Part shown: one piece after another, positions 24,537 to 32,944 of the stretch
How positions within the stretch are numbered: position 1 is the first letter of the stretch
How the letters are laid out: every line of letters begins with the position of its first letter
NCBI GenBank assembly: GCA_964575425.1
Contig: CAZNRD010000029.1
Location: 1 to 37,548, forward strand
Source: DATEAV01 sp964575425
Lineage (GTDB): Bacteria; Chloroflexota; Anaerolineae; Anaerolineales; E44-bin32
Reading direction: 5' to 3'
DNA length: 37,548 bases
Position numbers and translations under genes: made by a program
The notes under the pieces: model-generated
Database searches by the model: none
What the model was told of the DNA's origin: nothing
The model's input: the letters and a program-made list of their open reading frames with translations, nothing else

Positions 24537-26300
24537 TCAGAGCGGATAGCCGGCCCGTTGGAGCCGCTCGGCGCTTTCGTCCGTCAGCGGGACAACCACC
24601 AGGATGCGCGTGCCCACCCCCTCGGTCGAGTCGATGTGCAGCAGGCCGTTGACGAGTTCGGTGCGCTCGCGCATGTTGACCATCCCCAGGCTGCCGCGCT
24701 GCTCGTAGTTGGCATCGACGGCGCCGACATTGAAGCCGACGCCATCGTCCTCGATCTCGAGGAAGAACAGATCGTCCTTCGACCTCAGGCGGATCCAGAT
24801 GTGACGCGCCTGGGCGTGCTTGCGAGCGTTGGTGATGGCTTCTTCGGTGATGTAGAAGACCACTCCCTGCTTGCCGATCTCCAGCTGTTCGGCCGCGCCG
24901 GGCTGGGCTTCCACAATCACGTTCTGGCCATGCGTCTCGCGCATCTTCTCCGCCAGCTGGTTGAGTGCCGCCACCAGCCCCTGCGATTCCAGGATCAGCG
25001 GCCGCAGGGTGAAGAGCATATGGCGGATCTCCTTCGTCGTGCGCCGAGCCAGGTCTTCCACCTTGTAGAGCTCATCCGAAGCGGCCTTCGGGTTCCGCTC
25101 CATCAAGCGCCGGGCGAAGTTCACTCGCATGGCGATGGCGGCAATCGACTGCGTGGGGCCGTCGTGGAGGTCGCGCGCCAGCTTCTTGCGCGCCTCCTCC
25201 TGAATCTCGGTGATGCGCTCCTTCTCCTGCTCCAGGTCATGGTACAGGCGCGCGTTCTGCAGGGCGACGGTCGCCTGATGGCCGATGGCCTCGAGCAGCC
25301 CGCTCCGTTCGGCACTGAAGTAGCCGCCTTTGGGATGGCCGAAGAGCAGGGCGCCGTAGGCCTCCAGCCCGGCGGCCAGAGGAATGCAAAGCGCCGTGGC
25401 GCAGCTGAGGAAGGCCACCATGCGCTGAAGCTCCGGATCGTGCGACGGGGCATGAGTGAGGGCTGGATCGCCGCTGCTCAGCGCCTGACCAATGACGCCC
25501 CTTTCACCCGGCAGAGTGGCGCGCAGGTCGGCCTGCGGCAGTCGGCGCGCCGAAGCCACCCGCAGCGCCTCGCCCTCCACCAGAAGCAGCGCACTCACCA
25601 GCCGCTCCTCATCTCCCGAACCGTCTGCCAGCGCGGTGCCGCTCAGGTCGAGCGCCATCTCCAGCACGCGCTCGTAGTTGAGGGTGGCGTTGAGTTCCGA
25701 CGCCAATCGGAAGACCGTGCGGAATCGGTCGCTATCCCAGTGCCGCCTGGCAGGCAGCCCGATTTCCCCGGGCGACTCCCCAGACACCTCCCGCGCCACG
25801 CTGCGCGTCTGATCCGCCAGCCAGCTCAGCGCCGCGCCCGCCACACTGAGGACCACCGCGTAGGCGCCGATGGGCAGGAGGATGGCAGGTCCCGGCGGCG
25901 CGCTGACCACCATCAGCGCCGCCGCGATAAGGACGGCTGCTCCGGTGATCACCAGGCCAGCGGTCATCCCGTAGGCCAGGCCAGCCGTGACAACGCCGAC
26001 GATCAGGCTCCACCACAACGGGCTCGACACACCGCCAGAAGCCGAGATGGCCACCAGCGCAAAGACCAGATCTGCACCGGCCACCAACCACGCCTGCCAG
26101 CGAGGCCTCCATCCCGACGCCCACAGCAGGCTGGTCACCAGCGAAAGCAGTCCCCAGCCAGAGAGGACCGCGGCCAGGGCACCCGTCATGCGCCCCAGCA
26201 CACCGGCAGCCACCGGCAGGGCCACCAGCAGAATCCACCGCACGCTGAGCCCGATCCAGTCCATCGGGCTGGCACCGGGCCAGTTCCTGGACGGCTTCAT
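24537..26300 (-). CDS. Membrane GAF-domain histidine kinase (NarL/HisKA_3 type), orphan
   Basis: About 587 residues. Five to six N-terminal transmembrane helices (to about residue 170) are followed by a GAF-like sensor (DRFRTVFRLASELNATLNYE to ATVALQNARLYHDLE), a coiled stretch, the HisKA_3 box ARDLHDGPTQSIAAIAMRV (phospho-His near residue 379) and HATPase_c with EEAITNARKHAQA, EDDGVGFN and SLGMVNMRERTELV. No response regulator is adjacent. Start choice: ATG 26300 lies nine bases after a -10 box, giving an almost leaderless mRNA; ATGs at 26327 and 26264 are alternatives and none has a good ribosome-binding site. Confidence 0.9.
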   Translation of the reverse strand: MKPSRNWPGASPMDWIGLSVRWILLVALPVAAGVLGRMTGALAAVLSGWGLLSLVTSLLWASGWRPRWQAWLVAGADLVFALVAISASGGVSSPLWWSLIVGVVTAGLAYGMTAGLVITGAAVLIAAALMVVSAPPGPAILLPIGAYAVVLSVAGAALSWLADQTRSVAREVSGESPGEIGLPARRHWDSDRFRTVFRLASELNATLNYERVLEMALDLSGTALADGSGDEERLVSALLLVEGEALRVASARRLPQADLRATLPGERGVIGQALSSGDPALTHAPSHDPELQRMVAFLSCATALCIPLAAGLEAYGALLFGHPKGGYFSAERSGLLEAIGHQATVALQNARLYHDLEQEKERITEIQEEARKKLARDLHDGPTQSIAAIAMRVNFARRLMERNPKAASDELYKVEDLARRTTKEIRHMLFTLRPLILESQGLVAALNQLAEKMRETHGQNVIVEAQPGAAEQLEIGKQGVVFYITEEAITNARKHAQARHIWIRLRSKDDLFFLEIEDDGVGFNVGAVDANYEQRGSLGMVNMRERTELVNGLLHIDSTEGVGTRILVVVPLTDESAERLQRAGYPL

Positions 26301-26309
26301 GTCGTTGGT

Positions 26310-26339
26310 ATTATCGGCTCTGGACATGGGGTTTGGCAA
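26310..26339 (-). promoter_or_regulatory. Promoter of the histidine kinase gene
   Basis: -35 TTGCCA (26334-26339), 18-base spacer, -10 GATAAT (26310-26315) on the minus strand, ending nine bases before the chosen ATG. Confidence 0.5.
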
Positions 26340-26464
26340 GAACTCCCGACTCCTATTCGCAGCCACTGGCCACTCGACACCTCGATCTCCTCGCGCCAGA
26401 GGCCAGGGCATCCACCTGATCGCTCAGCCCCGCAACGGACAGTTGCGCCGAGACGGGCCGGGCC

Positions 26465-26728
26465 CTAGGGCTCCGCCGCGTTCGGACTCAGTTTGGCCGC
26501 CAACCGGGCGATCGACGGCTCGAGAAGGATATCACCATCCGGGAACACGATCGTGGGCACCGACCGCTTGCCGCCATTGACCCGCTCGACGAACCGCTGC
26601 CCGTCGCAGTCCTGCCCGATATTAACCCAGCGATAGCGGATCCCCTTTGCATCCAGCAGCCGTCGCGAACGGATGCGGCCTGGGCACCACATGGTGCCAT
26701 AGACGACGATGTCTTCCGTAGAGGGCAT
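26465..26728 (-). CDS. Glutaredoxin-like protein with CPGR active site
   Basis: An 87-residue thioredoxin-fold protein: DIVVYGTMWCPGRIRSRRLL, then GIRYRWVNIGQD, SVPTIVFPDGDILLEPS (cis-Pro TVP-like motif). The usual CPYC is replaced by CPGR, leaving one active-site Cys, as in some actinobacterial mycoredoxin-like proteins that keep CxxC and in monothiol glutaredoxins. AGTGAGG precedes the ATG. It is the last gene of the zinc-uptake operon, 30 bases after the permease. Confidence 0.85.
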   Translation of the reverse strand: MPSTEDIVVYGTMWCPGRIRSRRLLDAKGIRYRWVNIGQDCDGQRFVERVNGGKRSVPTIVFPDGDILLEPSIARLAAKLSPNAAEP

Positions 26729-26758
26729 GTCCTCACTCCCGTCCGCCAGGCGGCGTTC

Positions 26759-27622
26759 TCACCTGGATTGCGCCTGCGCGGCGCGCTGCGGCCACAACAG
26801 GCGCCGCCGCGGAGAGACGGCCAGCACCAGCAGGAACAGCGCCGTCTGCACCAGGACGATCGCCGGCCCTGAGGCGAGATTGGCGTAGTAGGAGAGATAC
26901 AGGCCCGCCACCGCCGAGCCAGCCCCGATGACAGCGCCGGCCAGCATCATGCGCGGGAGCCGCCGGGTGAGCAGGTAGGCGGCCGAGGCGGGCGTGACCA
27001 ACATCGCCAGCACCAGGGCCACGCCCACCGCCTGGATCGAAACCACAATCACCACCGCCACAAGCACCAGGAGCAGCAACTGCAAGAAGGCCATCGGCAG
27101 GCGCAGGGTCGTCGCCAGCACCGGGTCGAACGAAAGCACCAGGAATTCCTTGTAGAACCCGAATACGGTGAGCAAGACCACAAGTGCCAGGCCTCCCCCA
27201 AGCCACAGGTCGATGGGCGCAATGCCCAGCAAGTTGCCGAACAACAGATGCGCCAGGTCCACGGCGTACGACCGTTGGAGGGAGAGCAGCGCGATGCCGA
27301 GGGCGAAGGCGCCTGCGAAGACGACGCCGATAGCAGCGTCTTCCTTGAGATCAGTGCGGCGGCTGATGGCACCGATCAGCAGCGCCGCCGCCACACCGGC
27401 GACAAGCGCTCCCAAGCCAAGGGGCCAGCCGAGCAGAAACGCAATCACGACCCCGGGCAGCATGATGTGGGCCAGAGCGTCGCCCAGGAAGGCCATGCCC
27501 CGCAGCACCACATACGTGCCCAGCACGGGACAGACAACACCCACAATCAGCGCCGCCAGCAGGCCGCGCACCATGAACGGATAGCCCAGCGGTTCGACCA
27601 GCCACGCGAGCGCGCCGTTCAC
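26759..27622 (-). CDS. znuB: Metal ABC transporter permease (ZnuB/MntB family)
   Basis: About 287 residues, eight to nine hydrophobic helices, ABC-3 family. Landmarks are MVRGLLAALIVGVVCPVLGT, VVLRGMAFLGDALAHIMLPG, RRTDLKEDAAIGVVFAGAFA and VGVALVLAMLVTPASAAYLL. It forms the inner-membrane channel for Zn or Mn uptake. The GTG at 27622 overlaps the ATPase stop as GTGA and has GGAGG just upstream, so it is preferred over 27649. Confidence 0.92.
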   Translation of the reverse strand: MNGALAWLVEPLGYPFMVRGLLAALIVGVVCPVLGTYVVLRGMAFLGDALAHIMLPGVVIAFLLGWPLGLGALVAGVAAALLIGAISRRTDLKEDAAIGVVFAGAFALGIALLSLQRSYAVDLAHLLFGNLLGIAPIDLWLGGGLALVVLLTVFGFYKEFLVLSFDPVLATTLRLPMAFLQLLLLVLVAVVIVVSIQAVGVALVLAMLVTPASAAYLLTRRLPRMMLAGAVIGAGSAVAGLYLSYYANLASGPAIVLVQTALFLLVLAVSPRRRLLWPQRAAQAQSR

Positions 27623-28440
27623 CCTGCCTCCTCCGCGCCCTCGCAGCACGTGTCCGTCAGGACCATGATCCCTCCGCCCCCGGGCAGCATATGGACGTGT
27701 CCACCATAGGCCGAAAGCAAGTGCTCCCGCGTGAAGACCTGTGTCGGTGGGCCGAAGGCGATCAGGCGCCGGTTGAGCAGCAGCACCTGGTCGAACCGTT
27801 CGGCGGCGAGGTTGAGGTCATGCATTGAGACCATCACCGTCACGCGCCGCTGGCGCAGGTCGTCGAGCAGCTGGAAGATCGTCTCCTGGCTGGGCATGTC
27901 CAGCCCGGTGAAAGGTTCGTCGAGCAGGATCAGCTCGGCCTCCTGGGCCAGCGCCTGGGCCAGGAAGGCTCGCTGCTGCTCGCCGCCCGAAAGCTCCCCG
28001 ATCTGCCTGTCGGCCAGGTCCGCCAGGCCGACTTGCTCGAGGGCCTGGCCCACGACTTCCCAATCGGCGCGTCTCGGCCATCGCAGCAGACCGATTCTGC
28101 GAACCCGGCCCATCATGACCACGTCCGAGACCGTCACCGGAAAGCGCCAATCGATCTGCGAACGCTGGGGCACGTAGGCGATGCAGACATGGCCGCTCGG
28201 CCTGAGCCCGTAGACGCGCACCTGCCCCGACTCCGGGCGCAGCGTGCCAGCAATCACCTTCAGCAGCGTGGTCTTGCCCGCCCCGTTCGGGCCCACCACC
28301 GCCGCACGCGTGGCTTCGCCGAGGACAAAGGAGACGTCGGCGAGGGCGAGCTTCCCATCGTAGCGGACGGCGAGATCCCTCACCTCGAGTGGCGGGGCGG
28401 TGGTGTCATGCGGCACGATGCGGCTGAACAACTGGCTCAT
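27619..28440 (-). CDS. znuC: Metal ABC transporter ATP-binding protein (ZnuC/MntA family)
   Basis: About 273 residues. Walker A VVGPNGAGKTTLLK, Q-loop YVPQRSQIDW, signature IGELSGGEQQRAFLAQ, Walker B LILLDEPFTGLD and switch His in MVSMHDLNL are all present. The tail (MVLTDTCCEGAEEAG) adds a Cys pair of unknown use. The start is not certain: ATG 28440 directly precedes the domain; ATG 28506 has GGAG four bases upstream but would overlap znuA by 32 bases. It powers the ZnuB channel. Confidence 0.92.
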   Translation of the reverse strand: MSQLFSRIVPHDTTAPPLEVRDLAVRYDGKLALADVSFVLGEATRAAVVGPNGAGKTTLLKVIAGTLRPESGQVRVYGLRPSGHVCIAYVPQRSQIDWRFPVTVSDVVMMGRVRRIGLLRWPRRADWEVVGQALEQVGLADLADRQIGELSGGEQQRAFLAQALAQEAELILLDEPFTGLDMPSQETIFQLLDDLRQRRVTVMVSMHDLNLAAERFDQVLLLNRRLIAFGPPTQVFTREHLLSAYGGHVHMLPGGGGIMVLTDTCCEGAEEAG

Positions 28441-28474
28441 CGGAACCCAGCGCAACCCTGCTGGCTGGACGAAG

Positions 28475-29452
28475 TCATCGCAGGCCATCAGCGATGGCCC
28501 GGACATTGTACTCCATCAGCGCAACGTACGTCGGGGCGGGGCCCGAGGGGTCTGTCAGGGAGTGGGTATACAAAGGCACCAGACGCATCCCCGTGTCCTG
28601 CGCCACGCGGGCGGCGAGGTTCGGGTTTACGGCCGAACTGACAAACACCGCTGTCACCCGGAGGTCCCGGAGCTTCGAGATCAGTTCGGCCAGGTCTTGC
28701 GCGGAGGGTTCTGCCGCGCTGCTGTACGCCGGGATCAGCGCGCCGACGATGTCAAATCCGTAGCGGGCGGCGAAGTAACCGAGTTCCTCGTGATCGGTCA
28801 CCAAACGCCGCTTCTCTGCGGGGATCATGTCCACCTGAGAGCGAATCCACTCGTCGAGGCGCTGCAGCCGGGAGGCATAGGCCGCGGCTCGAGCGCGGTA
28901 GCCCTCGGTCTGCGCCCGGTCGAGGGCCGCGAGGGCAGTCGCAGCATTCTCGCCCCAGCGAATCATGTTGAGCGGGTCCAGCCACACATGGGGATCGACC
29001 CCTTCATGTTCGTTCCCCTCCCCCTCGGCCAGAGCCCGCGGCTCGATTCCTTCGGACAGTGAGACCACCGCCGCCCGGCCACCCGCAGCCTTGAGCGTGC
29101 GGGCGAGAAAGGCCTCGAGACCAAAGCCGTTGATAAAGACCACGTGGGCTTCGGCCAGCGTTCGCACGTCCTGAGGGGTTGGCTCGTAACTGTGTGGATC
29201 GGCGCCCAGGGGCAGGAGCATCGTCAGATCGACCGAATCGCCGCCCACCTCGCCGATGACCTCGGCGACGAAGGAGGTGGTGGCGACGACGCGCAGGCGC
29301 TCGCCGCTGGCCAGTTCGACTGGCCGCAGGTTCGCGATCGCCGTCTCGCCCGGAAGCCTGTCGCTGGGAGAGACGGCCCCGGCGCAGGCAGCAAGCAGCA
29401 ACCCCGCCGCGGCCAACGCCGTGATTCGTTTCTGCGGCACGGAACCCACCAT
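28475..29452 (-). CDS. znuA: Zinc-type ABC transporter substrate-binding lipoprotein
   Basis: About 325 residues. A signal peptide ends in a lipobox (LLLAACAG, lipidated Cys), followed by the cluster A-I fold: VVATTSFVAEVIGEVGGD, LLPLGADPHSYEPTPQDV (metal His), DPHVWLDPLNM (His) and TDHEELGYFAARYGF with His where manganese binders tend to have Glu, favouring zinc. The His-rich loop is short (EGEGNEHEGVDPH). GGGGAGG precedes the ATG at 29452. It lies 81 bases after the Fur-family gene, with the ATPase and permease downstream. Confidence 0.92.
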   Translation of the reverse strand: MVGSVPQKRITALAAAGLLLAACAGAVSPSDRLPGETAIANLRPVELASGERLRVVATTSFVAEVIGEVGGDSVDLTMLLPLGADPHSYEPTPQDVRTLAEAHVVFINGFGLEAFLARTLKAAGGRAAVVSLSEGIEPRALAEGEGNEHEGVDPHVWLDPLNMIRWGENAATALAALDRAQTEGYRARAAAYASRLQRLDEWIRSQVDMIPAEKRRLVTDHEELGYFAARYGFDIVGALIPAYSSAAEPSAQDLAELISKLRDLRVTAVFVSSAVNPNLAARVAQDTGMRLVPLYTHSLTDPSGPAPTYVALMEYNVRAIADGLR

Positions 29453-29533
29453 GCTACCTCCCCAGCACAGAGCCGATCTCACTTCTCCCTGACGCGTGCA
29501 GCAAGTCGGCCGAGGCCACAGCGCAGATCGGTG

Positions 29534-29983
29534 CTACCGACGACAGCCCGGGCAGAGGCCCACTAGCTCAAGCAGGTGGTCCTCAATGACAAATCTCGTC
29601 GTGCGGGAAACGTGCTCGATCAGCGGGTTGAGATCCTCGCTGCCAGGAAACTCCACTACCTGATGGCACGAGCGGCAGACCAGGTGGTGGCCATGTGTCA
29701 GGCTGGCAGCGACGTATCCACGGCACCCCGGCTCCACGTGGATGCGGCGGGCGATGCCGAGTCCCTCCAGCAGGGCCAGCGCCCGGTAGACCGTCACCAG
29801 CCCCAACGAGGGGCAGTATGCCCTTGCACGGGAGAGGGCCTCCTCCGGCCTAAGCCAGCCGCTAGCCTCGAGCAAGGCCCGGACCACTGCCTGCCGCGGC
29901 CGGGTGCGCCGGAAGCCCGCATGCGTCAGCCGCTGCAGGGCGATTTCACAAAGTATGGCAGCGTTATTGACAGTCATTTTCAT
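29534..29983 (-). CDS. Fur-family metalloregulator, probably Zur
   Basis: A 149-residue Fur-family repressor. The winged helix includes RRTRPRQAVVRALLEASGWL and LVTVYRALALLEGLGIARRI. The regulatory metal site is GHHLVCRSCHQVVEF, and the structural zinc site is the C-terminal CxxC (GLCPGC) with the first pair CRSC. The genes it precedes encode a zinc importer, so Zur is the best guess. The mRNA looks leaderless: the -10 ends four bases before the ATG. Overlapping the start is TGACTGTCA, a short palindrome that could be an autoregulatory operator. Confidence 0.9.
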   Translation of the reverse strand: MKMTVNNAAILCEIALQRLTHAGFRRTRPRQAVVRALLEASGWLRPEEALSRARAYCPSLGLVTVYRALALLEGLGIARRIHVEPGCRGYVAASLTHGHHLVCRSCHQVVEFPGSEDLNPLIEHVSRTTRFVIEDHLLELVGLCPGCRR

Positions 29984-29987
29984 TTAG

Positions 29988-30016
29988 ATCTTAGGTGCCC
30001 ATCGCGGACTTGTCAA
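29988..30016 (-). promoter_or_regulatory. Promoter of the Fur/Zur-family gene
   Basis: -35 TTGACA (30011-30016), 17-base spacer, -10 TAAGAT (29988-29993) on the minus strand, four bases before the ATG at 29983. Predicted leaderless start; a Zur-type operator could overlap it (29971-29979, TGACTGTCA core). Confidence 0.75.
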
Positions 30017-30049
30017 GCGCCCCGAAGGTGAGGGTGGTGGAATCACGAG

Positions 30050-30176
30050 CGGCCTCCGCCTCACCCCACGACCCTCTCTCCGCCTGCAGGCGCGGCTGCT
30101 CTCCCAGGGCTTAATGGCGGAGAGGGGGCTGGGTTCTTGCGGGAGGTGGGGGAGAGTGAGAGTCTCCGCTGCGGGG
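30050..30176 (+). repeat. Dispersed palindromic intergenic repeat, copy A
   Basis: Ordered blocks: GCGGCCTCCGCCTCACCCCA, CCTCTCTCCGCCTGCAGGCG, CGGCTGCTCTCCCAGGGC, AATGGCGGAGAGGGGG, GGGAGGTGGGGGAGAGTGAG. The left arm CTCACCCCAC and CCCTCTCTCCGCC pairs imperfectly with GGCGGAGAGGGGG and GTGGGGGAGAGTGAG, so the whole can fold into a long hairpin. It lies between the Fur-family gene and the MtfA-like gene. Confidence 0.75.
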
Positions 30177-30197
30177 ATATCCGCCGAGGTCGGCCTT

Positions 30198-30989
30198 TCA
30201 GGGCGCCGCGGGCGGCAGCCGATCCGCCCACACAGAAGGGTCTACGCGGTAGTACTCTTGCAGCAGGGAATACAGGCCGGGATACTCGTCACGAAGGCCC
30301 TGCGGCGACTCAAAGAAGGCTTCGGTGGCGACGGCGTAGAACTCGCCGTGGTCCTCGGCCCCATAGGGATCGAGGACCGTATTCCTGCGCAGGCGGACCT
30401 GCCGCTCTAGCCTCGAATACGATTCCCCGATGACGCGCAGCCAGCGGCTTGCGATCCCGCTGTCGGGGAGCAGCGGCCTGCCATCCATTTCGCCCGACTC
30501 GGCGTCGAGCACGTGGGCCATCTCGTGCAGGACCACGTTCAGGCCGTCGTCGATGCATTCGGCGTCGTAGGCCACGTCATCCCACGACAGCAGCATCACC
30601 CCGTGTTCCCACGCCTCGCCATGCCGCTCCTCTACCACGGGGATCTCCACACCCTCGGCGGTGTGTTTGCGTTCGCGTGCCCGATAGGCCCCGGGGTAGA
30701 CGATGACCGTCCTCAGCCGCGGCAGCTCAGGCAGGGGCCGGTGGAGCAGGCAAAGGGCGGCCTGGCTGGCGATGATGATGCGCATCGACTCGTCGAGGCG
30801 GTCCAGGCCGATCGCAGCCTCGAACCCAACCTCACCCATCAGAACCTGCGTCAGGCCGACCAGTTCTTGACGTTCGGCTTCCGGCAGGCGGCGGTAGAAG
30901 GCGACGCGTGTCTCGAGGATCTCCTGCCAGGACGACGGCAATGGGCACCGCATGCGGCGGGCGCGCAGCCAGGAGGCTCGTCGGAACAC
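30198..30989 (-). CDS. mtfA: MtfA-like zinc metallopeptidase (M90 family)
   Basis: About 263 residues. The zinc site is LNVVLHEMAHVLDAESGEMD, with the third ligand in FYAVATEAFFESPQ, and the conserved WEHGVMLLSWDDV region is present. E. coli MtfA is a peptidase that also titrates the Mlc repressor in glucose regulation; the role outside enterobacteria is unknown. The N-terminus (RRASWLRARRMRCPLP) resembles the basic start of the family. The GTG at 30989 has GAGGG upstream. It follows the DUF389 gene by 25 bases. Confidence 0.9.
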   Translation of the reverse strand: MFRRASWLRARRMRCPLPSSWQEILETRVAFYRRLPEAERQELVGLTQVLMGEVGFEAAIGLDRLDESMRIIIASQAALCLLHRPLPELPRLRTVIVYPGAYRARERKHTAEGVEIPVVEERHGEAWEHGVMLLSWDDVAYDAECIDDGLNVVLHEMAHVLDAESGEMDGRPLLPDSGIASRWLRVIGESYSRLERQVRLRRNTVLDPYGAEDHGEFYAVATEAFFESPQGLRDEYPGLYSLLQEYYRVDPSVWADRLPPAAP

Positions 30990-31014
30990 TACGCCCTCGT
31001 TCCGTGCCGAGAGG

Positions 31015-32205
31015 TCAAGGCGTGGGCGACGGCTGCGGCGTGGCGGTGGCCAGCAGGCTGCCGAGCAGCCAGCCGACCTTGCCGTCGGCGGTGCTCACCT
31101 GCCACCACACCCCGCCGCCCACCACCTGGGGGCCGGCCAGGATCGAAACCTGAGCGCCTTCTTCCAGCGGACCCACCGGCGCCCCATCCGTGCTGGGCAC
31201 AGCGCGCAGCATGGCGCCCAGGCCGTCCGTGCGAACCACGAAGCCGATCGGCGGGGTCGGGGTTGGGGTGTCCGTTGGTGTGCCGGTTGGGCTCGGAGTG
31301 AGCGTCGCGGTCGAGGTTCGCGTGGCGGTGGCGGTCGATGTGGCGGTGGCGGTCGCGGTTGGCGTGGGGGTAGGAGTCGGTGTCGGCGTGGGCGTGGGCA
31401 CGGCGGCCAGCACAGAAGCGCCGAGGCCGATGGCGCTGAGCAGGCCAACAAAGGCCATGAGCGCGATCGCAGCAGCCAGGGAGTGACCGCTGCCCGTGAG
31501 GGGACGGAAGCCCAAGATGGTGAGGGTGGCCACGCCGGCGACGACGGCCCAGGTGAGGTGCAGCGCGCCGGTGAGCAGCGCTTCTTGCCACAGCTCGCTG
31601 CTTCGGGTGAACAGGCCGACACCGGCAGCAGCGAACGGCAGGAGGACCTCGTAGGCTACAGCCACGCTGGGCAGCGCACCAAGCTGCAGGCCGCCCGACC
31701 CTTCGTGCCCGCGAGCCAGACTGCGCGCCAGCCACGCTGCGCCCGCGAGCAGCAAGGCAAAGTCGACCAGATTCAGGCGTGCGTAACCAGCGGCCAAGAC
31801 CGAGCTGGTGCCCTCTGGGATGGCCACGCCGCCGATCAGGCCCGCCACGCCGACCAGGAGGGCTGCCGCCACCAGCACGCTGGCCAGCAGCCGCACGAAG
31901 AAACGCGGCGAGCCAGAGATGGCAGCCAGGGAAAGGCCCGCCACCGGGGCCATGCGGGGAGCCAGCAGGACGCCCGCCAGCAGCAGCGCCCACTGGTCGA
32001 AGCGCAGCCCCAATCCGATCAGCACCGCCGCCAGGAGGGCGTAGAGATAAAGCTCGAACCCGGGCGAAACCGCGTGGGCCAGCCTCTCCAGGTAGGTCTC
32101 CCGCTCATCCGCCTGGAGCTGAGTCAGCATGCGTTGGGCGCGCCGGCGGCGGGCGCGCGACAGGTGGTCGGGGTCGTGGAGGGGCTCGGAGGAGAGGGTG
32201 GTCAT
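31015..32205 (-). CDS. DUF389 membrane protein with Thr/Pro linker and C-terminal SH3-like domain
   Basis: A 396-residue protein. DUF389-type helices lie in the N-terminal 260 residues (LLLAGVLLAPRMAPVAGLSL is the family signature), about eight membrane spans. A long low-complexity linker of Thr/Pro/Ala follows (about 60 residues, nucleotides near 31225-31400), then an SH3-like domain (FVVRTDGLGAMLRAVPSTDG, GAQVSILAGPQ, WWQVSTADGKVGWL). This domain probably binds peptide or wall material outside the membrane. It overlaps the HAD gene by ATGA. Function unknown; transport is often suggested for DUF389 without proof. Confidence 0.82.
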   Translation of the reverse strand: MTTLSSEPLHDPDHLSRARRRRAQRMLTQLQADERETYLERLAHAVSPGFELYLYALLAAVLIGLGLRFDQWALLLAGVLLAPRMAPVAGLSLAAISGSPRFFVRLLASVLVAAALLVGVAGLIGGVAIPEGTSSVLAAGYARLNLVDFALLLAGAAWLARSLARGHEGSGGLQLGALPSVAVAYEVLLPFAAAGVGLFTRSSELWQEALLTGALHLTWAVVAGVATLTILGFRPLTGSGHSLAAAIALMAFVGLLSAIGLGASVLAAVPTPTPTPTPTPTPTATATATSTATATRTSTATLTPSPTGTPTDTPTPTPPIGFVVRTDGLGAMLRAVPSTDGAPVGPLEEGAQVSILAGPQVVGGGVWWQVSTADGKVGWLLGSLLATATPQPSPTP

Positions 32206-32672
32206 CGGCGTAGTGTGGCCACCAGGCGCATCGGGTTGTCGAGCAGGCCGAGGGCGGAGAGGATGTCAGGCATCACCACGTCGGCAGCCAAGAGCGCCTG
32301 GACGGAGGCGCCTTCCGCGTTGAGCACGCAGATGCCGACAACCGCCTCACGCAGCATGTCGGCGTCATTGGCGCCATTGCCCATGGCCACCACGTGCTGC
32401 CCGCCGAGATCGCGGACGTAGTCGGCTTTGGCCTTCGCTTCCTCTCCACGCGGGATGCGAGCGGACCTGAGGCCGAGGCGTTCCTCGATGGCTGCCTGGC
32501 ATCCATGCGTGTCGGCGGAGAGCAGGTGCACCTCCAGGCGATCCCGCAAGGCGGTCAAGCTGCGGGCAACGCCGTCGATCAGCCGGCCATCGACGGCGAG
32601 CGTGCTGTTGACATCGCAGACCAGGTGGTCGAGCAAGATCGAACCTCGGCCGGGGATATTGAGTTCGATCAT
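32202..32672 (-). CDS. HAD-superfamily phosphatase-like protein
   Basis: A 156-residue minimal HAD protein resembling the soluble P-type-ATPase-like phosphatases (COG4087). Motif I reads VCDVNSTLAVDG: the nucleophile Asp is present, but the second Asp of DxDxT is Asn. Motif II is LSADT (Ser/Thr), motif III Lys lies in EEAKAKADYV and motif IV is MGNGANDADML with both Asp. The Asn change may lower activity or alter substrate use. It is the first gene of a HAD > DUF389 > MtfA operon. Confidence 0.82.
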   Translation of the reverse strand: MIELNIPGRGSILLDHLVCDVNSTLAVDGRLIDGVARSLTALRDRLEVHLLSADTHGCQAAIEERLGLRSARIPRGEEAKAKADYVRDLGGQHVVAMGNGANDADMLREAVVGICVLNAEGASVQALLAADVVMPDILSALGLLDNPMRLVATLRR

Positions 32673-32746
32673 GCCAGCCTACAATCGTCTCCCGCCACCC
32701 GGCGGAGGAAAGCAGCCGAGGCCGGCGCTGGGAAGAAGCGGTGGGC

Positions 32747-32775
32747 ATTATAGCATCCACACCGGAAGCGGGCAA
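32747..32775 (-). promoter_or_regulatory. Strong extended -10 promoter of the HAD operon
   Basis: -35 TTGCCC (32770-32775), 17-base spacer, TGC plus -10 TATAAT (32747-32755) on the minus strand, about 70 bases before the HAD start. It lies inside the zone where hypB sequence would have continued. Confidence 0.78.
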
Positions 32776-32944
32776 CGCAGCCTGCGACCTCTTCGGCCGC
32801 GTGCGCCGGCACAGCCAACTCGAGATCGCCCGCGCGGGCGCTCGCAGTGCATGTTGCCTTTCACGGCGGGGCGCTGCCGAGGGTCGACCCGCGGTGTCAT
32901 CTCGCGGCAGTGCTGCACGTCAGAGCGAAGGTGAGGGGGCAAGT

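Noticed and set aside
31225..31400. Thr/Pro coding repeat as a microsatellite or CRISPR-like array
   Set aside because: It is an in-frame low-complexity linker of the DUF389-SH3 protein, with no spacers and a similar linker in the kinase gene.
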